From: Paraphysomonas bandaiensis
Taxonomy: Eukaryota > Chrysophyceae
Reading direction: 5' to 3'
NCBI GenBank assembly: GCA_965644295.1
Contig: CBFFRP010000023.1
Location: 25,064 to 89,063, forward strand
DNA: 64,000 nucleotides
Both the position numbers and the translations under genes were made by a program. Of this stretch, positions 1 through 12,405 are shown in pieces. Within the stretch, counting starts at the first letter, position 1; each line of letters opens with the position of its first letter. The notes beneath the pieces were generated by a model. It saw only the letters and a list, made by a program, of their open reading frames with translations, searched no databases and was not told the origin of the DNA.

Positions 1-1114
1 AATACCTTATATTAGTGAATTTCACATATCATAGGAAGCACGCCTGCCTCCAATGCTAGATGATACTATTGACTTTTTGAGTACGTGGTGTCAGCAACAG
101 TCTTTTACCTTTGAGGTGAGTATGTATTATTTTTAGTGTCAGTTGTACTCAGTGAAACATTGCAAGATTATTGTTGTTGATGATGGAAGTTCTGATGACA
201 CCGCTGGGGTGGTGAAGAGTTATATTATGAAGCACGATTTTGTGAAGCTTCTGAAATTAGGTCGCAACAGAGGCAAAGGTGGGGCTATAAAGCTGGGGGT
301 ACAAAGAGCATGTGGTCGGTATATATTAATGGTGAGCCTTATCTCTGGAAGAAACGGTATTCCTAATTTTTGTTCGAATATATGATAGGCGGATGCCGAC
401 GGAGCGACTGATATTCGCGACCTGCAATCCCTCTACAAGAGTCTGAAAGAATGTGAACGAAATGGGGACCTTAAACTCAGTGGCGTACCGGAGGACGGGG
501 TTGTGGGGATGGCCGTGGGTAGTAGGTGAGTTATTATCTCCAATTATTGTTCAGTACATGAGTGTACTATTCACCCATTCGCCACCAATGCATCGCGTTT
601 ATTTTATACATGTGTTCTAGGGCACATATGGAGGGCAAATCCATTGCTACTCGCGCACTGCACCGTACCATACTGATGTACGGGTTCCACCTGCTGGTGA
701 CTATTCTTTGCACCCGGAATGTGAAAGACACTCAGTGCGGCTTTAAGCTCTTCACCCGCAGAACGGCTAGAATTCTGTTTGGCGTGCTTCACCTGGACAG
801 ATGGTCCTTCGACACAGAGCTCGTGTTCTTAGCCGAAAGTCTCAATATGCCCATTACAGAGGTACGTAGGTTGAATATGCAAGGATTTTCATCACTCATC
901 GCAAATATGACATCAGGTGGCAGTTAACTGGCACGAAGTCGATGGATCGAAGTTAATTCAGACTGGGGCCGATGTGGCCATTACTTCTTTGACAATGGCT
1001 CGGGATATGCTCTGTGTTAGATTATCTTATCTATTTGGTATTTGGAACTACAAGTGTGCTCTGGGAGAGAACATATCAAGACTGTGCAAAAGCCATCCGA
1101 AGAAGAGCGCTTGA
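1..1114 (+). CDS. ALG5: Dolichyl-phosphate beta-glucosyltransferase (ALG5), 5' truncated
   Basis: ALG5 transfers glucose from UDP-glucose to dolichyl phosphate at the ER membrane, supplying the donor for N-glycan assembly. The N-terminal exon(s) lie outside the window. Exons read as 35-115, 143-331, 389-525, 621-861 and 917-1114. In order the protein shows RLPPMLDDTIDFL, the GT2 nucleotide-binding motif VVDDGSSDDT, NRGKGGAIKLGV, the metal-binding motif ADADGA, the GSRAHMEGKSIA segment, DTQCGFKLFTR, RWSFDTEL and AVNWHEVDGSKL, all in the order known for eukaryotic ALG5. The 35-aa tail is short and basic. The first internal intron is only 27 nt (116-142; an alternative acceptor at 136 would make it 21 nt). 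The others are 57, 95 and 55 nt. Family identity is very secure; the first junction is the least certain point. Confidence 0.95.
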
Positions 1115-1864
1115 TGCTATATGTGTGAATTTTGTAACATTCAACTTGATTCCTTCATATATCTATATGAGTTTGTACGTCATACCAACAATAGGTGTCG
1201 TAGAAAACGTGTGGTTAGCTTCTTATATGGTGGCCACTCTAACTGAAGTCTAACATTAACTGCATTTAAGCAAGTATCGTTATGGTCATATCGCTGAGCA
1301 GTATTACTACTGCCTTGGCGCTTTAAGTACACTCACAGCATAAAATATATATCAGCATCATATGATGTTGAATGACTTCATAATTAGCTGATATCATGGA
1401 GTGTCTACATCATGATACGCAACAACCTTTGATAGTATTGCTTGTAAATTATATCAACAACATTACCATGCCCGCAACACCTATAATTGTAATAACCATT
1501 CTATTGTGGGGGGTGCCAAGGTGAGTGTGATTTTGTCATGTGCTTATATGAGAGGTGTGCATGGAGGATAAGCTCTTGACTTAATGATCGCACAGAATTC
1601 ATTGGAATGATGTGCACTGTGCACTCTTCACGCTGGTCTTGTATATGCTGTAAACAAACTAGAAAATAGCGGGTATATAGCAACTTGAAAAGGGCTTTTG
1701 TAATCAAAACCCCCGTTTTCTAAGAAATATCTGTGAACCCGTGTCGCGTACTGTTGTACTGTCACAACTGTACTATCATACTATTGTCCCATTCTCTAGG
1801 TACATTTGAAGGAACAGTGGCTCCAAGCCTGGCATCCACCTCACTCACTCCTCTGCCTCCAGAC
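1115..1864. other. Intergenic, ALG5 3' flank to helicase promoter
   Basis: No gene is supported here. The stretch holds the ALG5 3' flank and the presumptive promoter and leader of the helicase gene downstream. Short open frames on both strands show no family resemblance and no plausible splice partners. Confidence 0.6.
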
Positions 1865-4800
1865 ATGGGAAAGAAAGCAAAGAAGAAGAACGACTCAAGA
1901 GGGTATGTAACCCACTCTGCTCCTCCTTCCTCTTCATCTGTTGGGATAAACGAGACAGATATATCGACAACAAGCACATGTGAGGCTCCTCATGCATCAC
2001 TCACACACAGTGATGAACATGAAGAGACTAAAGGACAGGAGGATGCAACATCGAATGAATTTAATCGTCGAGTGTTGGCAGAGATGCGTTTTATTAAGGC
2101 GGAAGGAGGGGGGTCGGCCTATAGGGGCCAGCTGTGTGCCCCCTCATCTGCTGGCAGTGACATGAAGTTTATGATGCCCTCCGAGTATATCCTTCAGGAG
2201 TTGCTGGACTATACAAAGGAAGTCGATTCCTGGGATTGTTTTTCTCTCTCTTCAGTTACTTATAATCGTTTTGTGAGGATTCTTCACGCGTTGCTCGCGG
2301 TGGGTATTGATGACGACATCGCATGTAAAGCTGTTATTGCCACAAGTGGTTTTGATGAGCGTGCAGCCATTGAATGGGTAATTGATCAGTATCCCAACCA
2401 ACTGCCTAAGGGGTGGAGAGAGTATGAAGTAGATACCACTGCTGTCGTGGACACTGTACGTCCCGAATCAGTGGTGAAACAGGAGCAGGAGCTCCAAGCC
2501 CAGGCAGATATGAAAAGACGGTATGCGGCACAACAGCAAGCACAGGAGCTGGTACAAGAAATTGAACGACATAATGACTGCAGGCTGATGCCGTCACAGA
2601 CCACTGATGCTGAACTGCATGCCACTCCCACTGACAGGTACATGTACTTACTTGAATATAAGAACAAGCTACATGCTGCTGTCAAAAATTTACAGAGTTC
2701 CAAAGAAAAGAAAGTTGTGAAAGAACGCTTACGAGAAGTTGGGTCTGAAATGGGATCCCTTAGATCGTCGGTCGACTTCAGGCTATTGGAAGAAATGAGC
2801 ACCAAAAGCGTTGATAATGTTAGCGCGGACCCATGCGTTGAGAATCCTAGTGAACACACACAGGAAGATATGATTGAGGAAGAACCAGGTATTATGGGGC
2901 TTTTTGACGAAGACTCGGAGGTAGTTTGCACTGGCAAACAGAAAAGTGCTGTATTTGAATACAAAGCATCCCGCAAGCATTCATCACCTCTGAAAATTCT
3001 ATCGAATATTGTCCCTGAGTCTAGGCGATTTACACCAGTTTCCCAGGGTGCCTCTAAATGGAGAATGCGACTTGAAGCAGGGCCGTTGAACCCTTCCACA
3101 GCTAAACAGTTGTCTGTTGCCCGAGGCACAGTCCTACTGACCGAACCTACCGAATATGCTTTGGACGAGGAGTCTTCAAGACAGTTAGCCGCTCTGCTGA
3201 TGCTACATAAGATCACACCCGTTCTCGAAAGGAGCCGTGTCTTTAAACAACTCGCCCGCGAATTGACTGATGTATGGGAGGCATGGATTACAGATGAAGA
3301 GAATTCTCGAGAGAATGAGATTAGAAAAGCAGCTGAAAAACGTGTGACAGCCATCGAGACAGCTTTAGAGGAGGCAACGGTGACTAAGAAGAAAACAACG
3401 AAAGACGTTTCTTGTCCAGCTACAAGGAATAGTCGTCAAGGTATGAATATCGTTACCGTGTACGAGGAGTTAGAGCGCCGTCGGACGTCAGGGAGGTTGA
3501 AATTGGAGGACTCGAGGAAGGCGCTCCCAGTAACAGCCCAAGCAAAGCAGATTGTAGATCTCATTTCTCACAGCGACGTGTGTGTTGTATGTGGTGAGAC
3601 TGGGTCGGGTAAATCTACGCAAGTACCACAGTTGATCCTCCGAGAGGCCCTCCCTACAGACCATGGAGTAATTAATATCATTGTTACGGAACCCCGTCGA
3701 GTTGCTGCCGTCTCGGTATCTGCCCGTGTTTCTGCTGAGATCGGTGACAATGGACAGTCGGATGCCCTATGTGGATATACCGTGCGTCTCGACTCGAACG
3801 TGGGGCCCAAATGTGCAATAGAGTATGTAACCATTGGAGTTTTGCTGAGACGATTACAGGCCACCAATGGTGCATGTCTAAATACATACTCTCATGTAAT
3901 TGTAGATGGTAAGTGCTTAATATGTATCTTGGCGAGTTTTTCACTGTTGCGTAGAGGTTCACGAACGATCCGTGGACTCTGACCTCCTCCTCCTCCTCCT
4001 CAGAGAGTACATGAAAGATTCGTTGTCTTCGACTGCAACTGCTCGTATTTTCCCACATGTAGTGCTGATGTCTGCAACGGCTGACTCAGAAACGTTGATG
4101 TCCTACTGGAGAGAGGCAAGCAATTCTGTTACTATCACCCACGTACCTGGGAGAACGTTTCCTGTGAGCGCCCACTTTCTGGAGGATGTAGTAGAAGATT
4201 CAGGGTATGGAGACGGGCCAGGGGATGGAAGAGATGCGGGTGAAGCTTGTGAAAGTTTCAATGACGATGAGGATGATGAAAGTTCCCCTTCCTGGGTTGA
4301 CGAATTGCAGTACTCAAGTAGAACTTGTAGAGTTGTCAACAGCAGTGATTTAACCCGCGTCAACTATGATCTTCTTCATCACATCATCAGGTATGAGCTA
4401 CTCAAAGAATCGTCTGATGTGACACATGACCGAGGAGCCGTGCTTGTGTTTCTTCCTGGCATGGAGGAAATACGACGTGTTATTCGCTTAGTGGAAGGGG
4501 ACCCCATTCTTGCCGATATATGCGTTCCGCTTCCAATGCATTCCTCACTGCCCTTCAACGAGCTCCAGAAAGCTTTTAGCCGCGTGAATCCACCGAAACG
4601 AAAACTGATTGTGTCAACTAATATTGCCGAGACCGGGGTTACTATTGAGGATGTGGATCTTGTAATCGATAGCGGTCTTGTCAAATCCATGGAATGGAAC
4701 GAAGTGACGCAAGTTTCTCTTCTACGGATGCATTTGTGTTCTGCTGCGGAAGCTATGCAGCGCAGAGGTAGAGCTGGACGAGTTCGAGCAGGTAAGTGCA

Positions 4801-5984
4801 TCCATATGTTTCCACGAAGGGTGATGGAGGGGAGTGAGGGTGTTCGGGTTCGGAAGCAGATGAAGCGTCGACCAATTCCTGAAATGAAACGAGCACCGCT
4901 GACATATCCTATCCTCACCCTCATCGACCAAAGTTTGCCTGCTACGTTGCTTCTATCCGCCCCAGGGGACACCGTTTCGCAGTCAAAATTGACTCATGCT
5001 ACCCAAACACTGGTTGAGCTTGGAGCTATAAGATACCCTGACACTGAAGAAGCAACCGGTCTCGAGTCCAATTGCGACGCTGGCTTAATTCACCGTCAGT
5101 TGTTTCCAACCCCACTGGGTCAACACCTAGCCGCCTTGCCCTGTGACCCGAAGAGTGGAAAGAGTCTTCTGGCTGCTCGGGTTTTGGGTTGTGCACATGC
5201 AGCGGCAGTATTTATTGCCACACTTGACTCCAAAAGCATATTCTCTCGTAGTGAACGAACGTACGAATTCTTTAGGTCACACTTTGGTAAGCGTGCTCAA
5301 AGTGATGCAGTGGCTGTGGTCAATGTGTATACTGAGTGGATACTGTCTAGTAGAAAGTACGCATGGTGCAGAGAAAATGGAATTTCAATGACGGCAATGA
5401 CTCAAGTTGCAGAAGTGGTGGATGACCTTTTAAGGTCATTGGGTGTGGAAAAGGCAACACGTGATGGGAAACGCTTGCGCGGTGAGTGTACAGCGTGCCG
5501 TTCTGATATTGGCATGCATATATGTGTCACTGGTGGTTCGAAGGAATCCCTTCATGCTGCATTAGCTGTGGGATTGGGAAACAATGTTGCCTATCGCACA
5601 ACTCTTAAGTCAGGTAGGACAGCGTTTCTCTCGAACAGCAAGAGCGACGTATACAGTGAGGTGCACAGTTCATCTATGGTCTCCACTCCGGGAGAGGTAC
5701 TCGTTTATAGCTCCAAGATGGCTAATCTGAGGGGTACCCAACAACTGTTTAATGTGGCCACTATTAATAGGGCGACTATGATGTTATTTTCTCCTTGGAC
5801 AAATCACTATACTGGTGATGGGGTGGTGATTGTTGGCAATGGAATAGGCGTACGGTGCTTCCCTCAAACGTTAGTTGCACTGAGAAAGTTCCGATCAGTG
5901 TGGGAGAAAGCTTTAATAGATGGTGACACGAGCAATCTTCAAGGTTTTGTAGATATCTGCATGAAAGTGATAAAGTCGACTTAA
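1865..5984 (+). CDS. DExH-box RNA helicase, DHX57/DHX29-like
   Basis: A superfamily 2 DEAH/RHA helicase of about 1357 aa. Exons are 1865-3908 and 3955-5984, with a 46-nt intron that splits the DEVH box. The start is the ATG opening MGKKAKKKN; the open frame extends further upstream but only with non-ATG codons. A UBA-like segment (AVGIDDDIACKAVIATSGFD) lies near residue 145, as in DHX57 and DHX29. Helicase motifs follow in order: GETGSGKST (I, about residue 577), TEPRRVAAVS (Ia), DEVHERS (II, about 681), SAT (III), VLVFLPGMEEI (IV), STNIAETGVTIEDV (V) and QRRGRAGRVRAG (VI). A helicase-associated/OB-fold region completes the C-terminus. In this subfamily such enzymes remodel RNA in translation initiation or RNA surveillance. 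The DHX57 or DHX29 choice rests on the UBA and DEVH features only; I see no clear RWD domain. An acidic insert lies between motifs III and IV (about 4180-4300). Confidence 0.93.
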
Positions 5985-7655
5985 TAGCAGTTCTTGTTAC
6001 AGCATATTATATCTGCATACGCATATTTGTGATAAGCTGCTTTGTTAAACAAGTATGTTTACAAATAGATTTGTAGCTGTTGGTACGCAGTACATATACC
6101 CCTCGTTATAGCATGCGGCACCCTTGAAAGTTACGGAAGCTACTTCAACAGATATATCAAGGTGTAGCACACTACTACTTTGCACGCGGCACAGTGCATA
6201 ACTCGTGCCTAAAAATATTAAACCCCACACATTTGCTTTATACTTTATACCATAACAGAACACGAAGCTCAAAATCAAAGCGCAGGTTTAATTATTATTG
6301 AAGTAGTGTAAGAATGGCTACAAAATGGTGATGTGGAATAATATAGAAACCGATAATCACAGATGGCTTCAGCTTTTTATCTTACGGTAATTATCAGGGC
6401 TGCGTAAAAATAAAATGTCAATTTTATTGAAATATTTCTAATATTGAAATTATGAAGCAAATAATAAATTATAGCAATTATAATTGATAACAACCTATTT
6501 CAACTTATTGTCAATCAATTCAAATAATTGAAATATTATTACAGTAGTACCATCAATTTAAATACGTATATCGTATATTAGTTACTAAATATAATTATAA
6601 GCGGTACAAACAACATGTAGCTAGCTTATTGTTCAAAATTACTCCAGGGCTTTTAAAATGTGTTCAAATATGCTCATTTTATGAGAGCAGTAATGGTAAA
6701 TAAACATCTTTCAACATAAAAATAGCTTTAATACAAATACAGTATATAAAAATTGCTGATGATGACTGCAGTCATTGTATGTTGAATTGAAGTATGGGTA
6801 AACAAAGTCGGACATTCACCTTTTCGTGGTGTTCTGGGGGATAAGAACGGGAGAGATTTCTTCCGGAAACTAACGTGAGCCTCATATTATAAAGTAAGCA
6901 AATATTGTTCTGCTTACTCATTGCCAAATATAAAGGTGTCACTTGTGTAAATGTCTTTGGGCCTTGAAGAATAAACAGATATCCAGGAATGAACCCACCT
7001 CAAGTGAATCCGGGGTATTGGGCTGAAGTGAAGCATCCGAGCTGTTCACCTTAAGGTCTCGAAAATCCTGAAGTCAGTAGATGTCAGGTTTATCAATATT
7101 CTTCTTGCTCACTAAGTTTTCTTTGAGTGATGGAACAAAGTAGTTTACCTTGGCGCTTGCGGTGACGCACAAGCAGCTTTAGTATCGTTAAAAAGTAGGA
7201 TATCACAGTTAAGCACTGACTCTTAAACGCCTATTTCTAATAATAAGACATTCTCAACTGAATTGAGGTGTCTTTTTTACTGATTCATCAATGGTGTGAA
7301 ACAACAAACTCCATGATATTTACTCTAATATTTAGTATTATGGAGTATATGCCCTAACACTGTCTTTAGTCTTTACTGTAGGACATGGAAGGGATGTGTA
7401 GTGTGATAGCGCATCGCCAATCCACTGAGTGCTATATATTCGGAACCTATACTTGCTTAACATCAGCAGTACACTTTTTAGGAAAGGAATTCTATACACT
7501 TTTAAAAGAAGTTGTGCGAAATATATCTACGGACATACGTCCATACTTCTGCTTGAACATATGTGATTTGATATAGGATATTAATCAAGTTTGGTCAAGT
7601 ATATTCTATAGTAGATATTAATTAATAGCACTAATAGTAATGGATGTAGTTAGTT
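5985..7655. other. AT-rich intergenic region with repeat fragments
   Basis: No gene is supported. From about 6398 a fragment begins with the terminal motif CAGGGCTGCGTA, shared with the hAT-like MITE near 46.2 kb. From about 6800 to 7260 lies a diverged copy of the dispersed repeat family described under 16020-16540, ending in its structured core at 7155-7174. The remainder is AT-rich sequence without recognisable signals. Confidence 0.6.
6800..7260 (+). repeat. Dispersed repeat family, diverged copy A
   Basis: Recognisable against the copy at 16020-16540 by shared blocks in the same order: the GATAAGAACG..GAGAGATT block, AACTAACGTGAGCC, GTCTTTGGGCCTTG, the AATAAACAG..ATCCAG block, GGGGTATTGGGCTG, the core GCTTGCGGTGACGCACAAGC and the end block CTAATAATAAGACATTC. 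No coding potential is visible. This is the most diverged of the near-complete copies; the left stem of its core is degraded. Confidence 0.75.
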
Positions 7656-8190
7656 CTAATCGTAGTCTCTCCGCTGCCGTCGAGACTCTTTGATGCTCTT
7701 TCTGTGCATCTTCTCACGTTTTCTAATTTGTTTACCTTTCTCGCCAATGCCCTCCCACATTGAACGCTCTTTAGGCTCTATAAATGCTTCATTCAGCATT
7801 TGTCTAAACTTCTTTATACAATCATTTCTATTTTTTTCTTGAGATCTGTAATGAGAGCATCACACACGTGTAGCTTTATATCTTATTGACCCACCGTTGC
7901 TCCTGGGACGTTACGATGAGCTCTCCATGCTGGTTCATTCGATTGGCCTGCTGTGCTGCTAGACGTCCACGTACCTCCTTTGGAATCCAGTGAGCGGACA
8001 TAACATGCAGACGCATCTCTGCTTTAGTGTTAACTTTATTTACATTCTGCCCGCCCGGACCCGACGACCTCGAGAACCTGAACTCAAGCTCCTTATCAGG
8101 GATAATGAAGTTGGGGGGCAGACCGGAGTGAACGAGTCTCCATCTGAGAGATAAGGTACGGGGGGCTCGAATGATGCGGTAAGAAAGCAT
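7656..8190 (-). CDS. Mitochondrial peptide-release-factor-like protein (ICT1/MRPL58 type)
   Basis: ICT1-type proteins hydrolyse peptidyl-tRNA on stalled mitochondrial ribosomes using a GGQ loop. Minus-strand exons are 8190-7895 and 7845-7656, with a 49-nt intron, giving 161 aa. The start at 8190 opens MLSYRIIRAPRTLSLRWRL, a plausible amphipathic mitochondrial presequence free of acidic residues. The core reads FRFSRSSGPGGQNVNKVNTKAE, the diagnostic GGQ motif of the class I release-factor domain. Splicing restores QEQRSQEKNRNDCIKKFRQML and a basic tail (KQIRKREKMHRKSIKES), as expected for ICT1/YaeJ relatives, where the basic tail binds the empty mRNA channel. Its start lies 271 bp from the DOT1-like gene, so the promoter is probably shared. 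Family confidence is high; ICT1 versus another GGQ paralogue is less sure. Confidence 0.92.
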
Positions 8191-8261
8191 GACGAGTGTG
8201 TGGAACATACCAAACCATACCATACAACTCCACCACATACACACACTGTACCACACTGCTG

Positions 8262-8346
8262 TACATACATACATACATACATACGTACATACATACATAC
8301 ATACATACATACATACGTACATACATACATACATACATACATACAT
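8262..8346. repeat. (ATAC)n tetranucleotide microsatellite
   Basis: About 85 bp of ATAC units with a few ATACGTAC variants, followed by a short second block to about 8366. It lies inside the divergent gap between the ICT1-like and DOT1-like genes. Open frames seen through it on both strands are translations of the repeat and are not genes. Confidence 0.95.
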
Positions 8347-8461
8347 CATACTATACATACATACATAGTGTGGTCTGTAGGTATGATATATGTGTATGTT
8401 ATCCACTTCAGTGTATGTAGCACTGTGTATATTCTTTGTCTAAGTGTATCTACTTAGCGAA

Positions 8462-10172
8462 ATGACACATAAAGATAAATGCAAATTTCTTCTTCTAGCT
8501 GCAAGGAAGCTGAAGGAACACAGCCAAATCTCTTGCGCTCAGTTCGATCTGCTGAAAGAGCTCATATTTGATTTCGATGAGGAGTTATACGCATGCGCGA
8601 GCTTCTCTTCAGTGAAAGGGAGAGTCGACAGATACACGAGGTGCTGTTATATATGGGTGGTGTGCTGTCTGTGTTAATGTGTCGTGTAGGCAGGTGTATG
8701 ATACACTGTTTGATGATTTGACTCTCGAGCGGGCGCATATTATAGCTACCACTTATGCCGATGAGTTGAATGAGGCGGATACTCGTGCACTTGTGTATGG
8801 TGAAGTAGATTTTGATTCATTTGCGGAAGTTCTGCGGTCTGCCACCGATGGAATCGCACGCACCGGAAAGTTTATTGACCTTGGTCATGGAACTGGTCGG
8901 GCCGTCCTGGTGGTAAGTTGACAACTTTCAATTAGCTTGCTCGTGTAATAGTTTTACAGGCGGCTCTTCTATGCGACTTCGAAGAGTACGTCGGTATTGA
9001 AATACTCAAGGGTTTATATGAGGTGGGTCCCAGCCATTTCAGTTGATCATATATAAATCTGCTGTCCTGTACCACAGACGTCGGTTGGCGTGCTTTCAAA
9101 ATACAAGCGGAATATAGAGCCGATGCTGTCCGGAGAGTGTGGAGTGGTAGGGCTTGTGCATGGCTCATTCCTCTCGTCAGAAGAAGACTGGGCGGATGCG
9201 GACCTGGTTTTCGCTAACTCAACTTGCTTTCCTGACGAGCTGATAGAGGACATTGCCACTCGCTGCAGAAAGCTTGCGGTTAAGTCCCGGGTTATCACCT
9301 TCACTACTTCTTTACGTTCCGAATATTTCAAGGTATACTATATATTTATATTACTTGGTTAGACCCTTTTGACCACGGCAATACAGATAATATTTAAGAA
9401 GCGTCTGTTCATGTCATGGGGGCCCGCCACGGTGTTCATTCACGAGCGCATTCCGGATGGGGAAGTGGTACCTGGTGTATACGATCGGTTTTCTCAATCA
9501 TACCGTGCGAGTTCTCTTGTCCCTTATACGCCAGCCTCTCCACGGGAGCAGGCAACTGACACAAGCAGTGTTGGTAGCGGTAGCGCGTTTTCTATGATTC
9601 CTGTTCCCCCTATACACGTCGATGATGAATCTAGGTGCGTCAACCTATATCCATCCTTACACTATTATCACATGTATGCTTGTGTGAGCAGTCTAGCCAC
9701 CACCCCCACTGGTACTGTGGTAACTACCTTAAGCGCCGGTGGTGACTGGGACCCTGACACTCCTACTCTTAAAGCCTGGGCGAAGCAGGAGCTGGATCTG
9801 TGTAGGAGTGAGCTTGATGAAAATAACTCCACCTCCAGCGGCGAGAACGACCACCGGAATATGACAGGCAGTAGCAAGTCGCCTCGGACTAACAGTTTAA
9901 GCTCCCGGAATTCTGGGGAGGATTGTGATGATGGGGATGATGAGGCCGGGGATGATGACGACAATACTGAGGAGGATGGGATGGAGTATATACGTCTAAA
10001 TATGTCACGCTCAGCATTCAGGAACCCCGAGAACGGTATCTACTCGGATGATGACGATGAGCTCGAAGGTGTTGAAGATGACCGAGTTGAGAGGTTCTTT
10101 CATGTTGCCGACGATAGTGAGGAGGACGATGACGATGATGTTGTGGATGACGTGTATGACGACACTAGCTGA
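8462..10172 (+). CDS. DOT1-like (H3K79-type) histone methyltransferase-fold protein
   Basis: A seven-beta-strand methyltransferase with DOT1 signatures. Exons are 8462-8640, 8690-8912, 8960-9022, 9078-9332 and 9387-10172, giving 501 aa. Motif I is FIDLGHGTGRAVL (D123-G129). The acidic ribose-binding motif is VGIEILKGLYE (E148). The post-II motif DADLVFANSTCF corresponds to the DOT1 segment containing the conserved Asn. VITFTTSL and LFMSWGPATVFIHER follow. In animals and fungi DOT1 methylates histone H3 Lys79 in chromatin. The C-terminal half is not conserved: it is Ser/Thr-rich and ends in a long acidic tail of Asp/Glu runs, which could be a histone-contact region (inference). A 57-nt stretch at 9635-9691 has GT..AG ends and a length divisible by three; removing it drops a Tyr/Cys-rich segment, so it may be an additional intron. 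Substrate specificity is not provable from sequence. Confidence 0.85.
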
Positions 10173-10877
10173 AGCTAACTGTTAACTGTATTGCGGTAAA
10201 CTAATTACCTAAGGTGAAGCAGGTTAGAATGAGTAATGTAGTTCCGGCTTTAGTAGTTTCATGTTCAATGATTTCTTCTGTATGTATCTGTGAGGATAAT
10301 CATTATTATCAGTATATATAAGAAAGCAGTTATCGTTTTGTTTACTTTGTTAACATTTTCTATTTTCTTCTGTAGCGATTCTAAGGTTACGCACTCCTCT
10401 ACTACATATATTTATTATATGTATGAATCTATTTGCAATTGAAGTTAGTCAAATAGCTAAGGCCCAAGTTCTCAATAGTACTAAAATCTTGAATGTTGCA
10501 AGTGAGGAGGATAGCTTGCTGTCATACGTGTTGAAAATTCAGGTAGACATTAAGAATGTGGAATACGAATACATCAGACGAAGCTGCTACCCAGTACATA
10601 GAAGCTACGAAAACTGTCATGTATTTAATAAATTCATTTATTGTGATATTATCGTACAATGATCAATATTCATATTTTTTCGATTAAGTCAAACTACAAT
10701 CCATATTAAATAGAAAATGTCTATGTATAGCCGATAAGCTGCGTTTGGAAATCTGCATTGATAGACAGAAGAAATTAACTTCTACGAAAGGAAATGAACC
10801 AATATGCTGCACAGAATATTCTCACGAGAATTAAAGTATCTAGCTTGTCAGCATCTTACGACTCTGACCAACATCAG
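10173..10877. other. Intergenic, convergent 3' flanks
   Basis: This is the shared 3' flank of two convergent genes. It is AT-rich, with no recognisable gene, repeat or RNA. A 79-aa open frame at 10423-10662 lacks any recognisable motif and I do not call it. Confidence 0.6.
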
Positions 10878-11954
10878 CTAAATTATTAGCTGGACGCTAT
10901 CAACACCAACAGCACCAGAGTTTACCTCCGCCTTCTGCATTTTCATATTTTTGATATGTTCACGGAACGACGGACGAACGGCTTTGTTTACAGACTTGAC
11001 TTTGCGTGGAGAAGCTCTTAGAGCACCGCTACTTTGATTCTTTTTAGCTGGGAGATTCGAGAGTCTTGTCTTTTCCACAATACATAACACACCTCCCTGT
11101 TTCTCTTCGGGAACGTGTTCCCGCACTATTTTCTGAAATGCGACCTTTCCCATTATGCGGCAGATAGATATAAGGCTGCGTTTACATGCTTCTCTGCCCT
11201 GCGGTCTAGCAGATCCAAGCCCCCGCTGTAAGAGGCACACTGCTCCTGGAATATCCCACTCCATCGATTGGTCGCGCACCAAGCCCTCAGCCACAAGAAC
11301 ATAGGCGCGATTCGATATTTCCAAATTGCGATGAGTTGTCAGTGGAGAAAGAATGGGTACCAAAATTTGCATGGGGACGTTTTGCACCCCATTCTCGAGA
11401 GCTTCCAATGCAATTGCAGATATGAATTTTGGACCGGAGGTGGATTTTGTCATCAAAATGTGCAATACATTGTTGTAAGCAGTCACATCACTTCCAGCAA
11501 GCCATTCATGAAATATTGGGAGATTAAATATTGATTGTAGACAAAGAATAGCATTTCTACTTATGCTAGATCGTAATGAAGCAACACCTTGCCCTGATTC
11601 TGATATCATAGTGCCCACATTGCCGACTTCAATCACATCGGAATGATGTACACACATCCGTCTAATTAATTCAACTGCAGTATATTTTTCGGCCCAACTT
11701 GATGTCGATGATTTCAGCACTTTAAAAGCAGACCGCAACTGCAATTTAGGTTGACTGAGTGGTTGTAAATTTTCATCTGCAACAACAGACACGTCATATA
11801 TTTCTCCCTCAGGGGCACCATCAAGATGAAGTTCATCTTGTGACAGCTTAATTTTCTTCGTTTCTGTTGTTATGGAGGAAACATCTCCTTCACACACTGC
11901 TCCTTGACTCCGCATTCTTCTTGCTCGACTTCTTGTGAGTGGTGGTGAATACAT
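10878..11954 (-). CDS. TOG/CLASP_N-like HEAT-repeat protein
   Basis: Single exon, 358 aa, starting at MYSPPLTRSRARRMRSQ; a further in-frame ATG lies 36 nt upstream. The N-terminus is basic, followed by an acidic linker. The middle shows a TOG/CLASP_N-like pattern: SWAEKYTAVELIRRMCVHHS, then SLRSSISRNAILCLQSIF, which matches the LRS..R.A...L signature of CLASP and crescerin (TOGARAM) domains, then FISAIALEALENGVQN. Helical pairs continue to about residue 290 and a basic tail ends the protein. TOG domains bind tubulin; single-TOG proteins of the crescerin type act at cilia. Role here is inferred from the fold pattern only. It diverges from PSMD9 with 451 bp between starts. Confidence 0.65.
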   Translation of the reverse strand: MYSPPLTRSRARRMRSQGAVCEGDVSSITTETKKIKLSQDELHLDGAPEGEIYDVSVVADENLQPLSQPKLQLRSAFKVLKSSTSSWAEKYTAVELIRRMCVHHSDVIEVGNVGTMISESGQGVASLRSSISRNAILCLQSIFNLPIFHEWLAGSDVTAYNNVLHILMTKSTSGPKFISAIALEALENGVQNVPMQILVPILSPLTTHRNLEISNRAYVLVAEGLVRDQSMEWDIPGAVCLLQRGLGSARPQGREACKRSLISICRIMGKVAFQKIVREHVPEEKQGGVLCIVEKTRLSNLPAKKNQSSGALRASPRKVKSVNKAVRPSFREHIKNMKMQKAEVNSGAVGVDSVQLII

Positions 11955-12405
11955 TCTATATATATGAACTAACAAACTGTGTGTTAACAAGTAACAGCAC
12001 AGGGTATTAATGGTGAAGGTATCAAATATGCTTGGCTTTTAAACTAAGTGTAATTCGTTCATAGAGCAGGTCTTAACTATTACATGTGGTGTGGTCATGT
12101 TGTTAACATTTGCAGGCAGTGTATCCACACACATCTAGAGCCATTTCCAACGGTCATTTCCGGTATTAGAGGCATATACAGCCGTATAGAAGGTATTGCT
12201 ACGTCCAATACGTCTACACTGTGTCAAGTTTTCACAAAAGCCCCACTTTTCGTATCTCCAGAAAGTATAAACTGGAAAAGTAGTCCTCAAAATGGCTACT
12301 TTTCCTGATCTAGAAACTCATATGGTTACATACACACTCATGTCGTAGTTTTCCTTTAAAGTAAAGTGGTTAGTATTTGTCTCCACAATTTCCTTCTAAA
12401 ACAAC

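Noticed and set aside
2386-3354. Long antisense frame of 322 codons under the helicase
   Set aside because: It is the reverse of a strongly conserved coding region; Ser/Leu-rich composition is typical of antisense shadows.
10423-10662. 79-codon frame between the DOT1-like and TOG-like genes
   Set aside because: No motif, AT-rich composition like the surrounding intergenic DNA, no splice partners.
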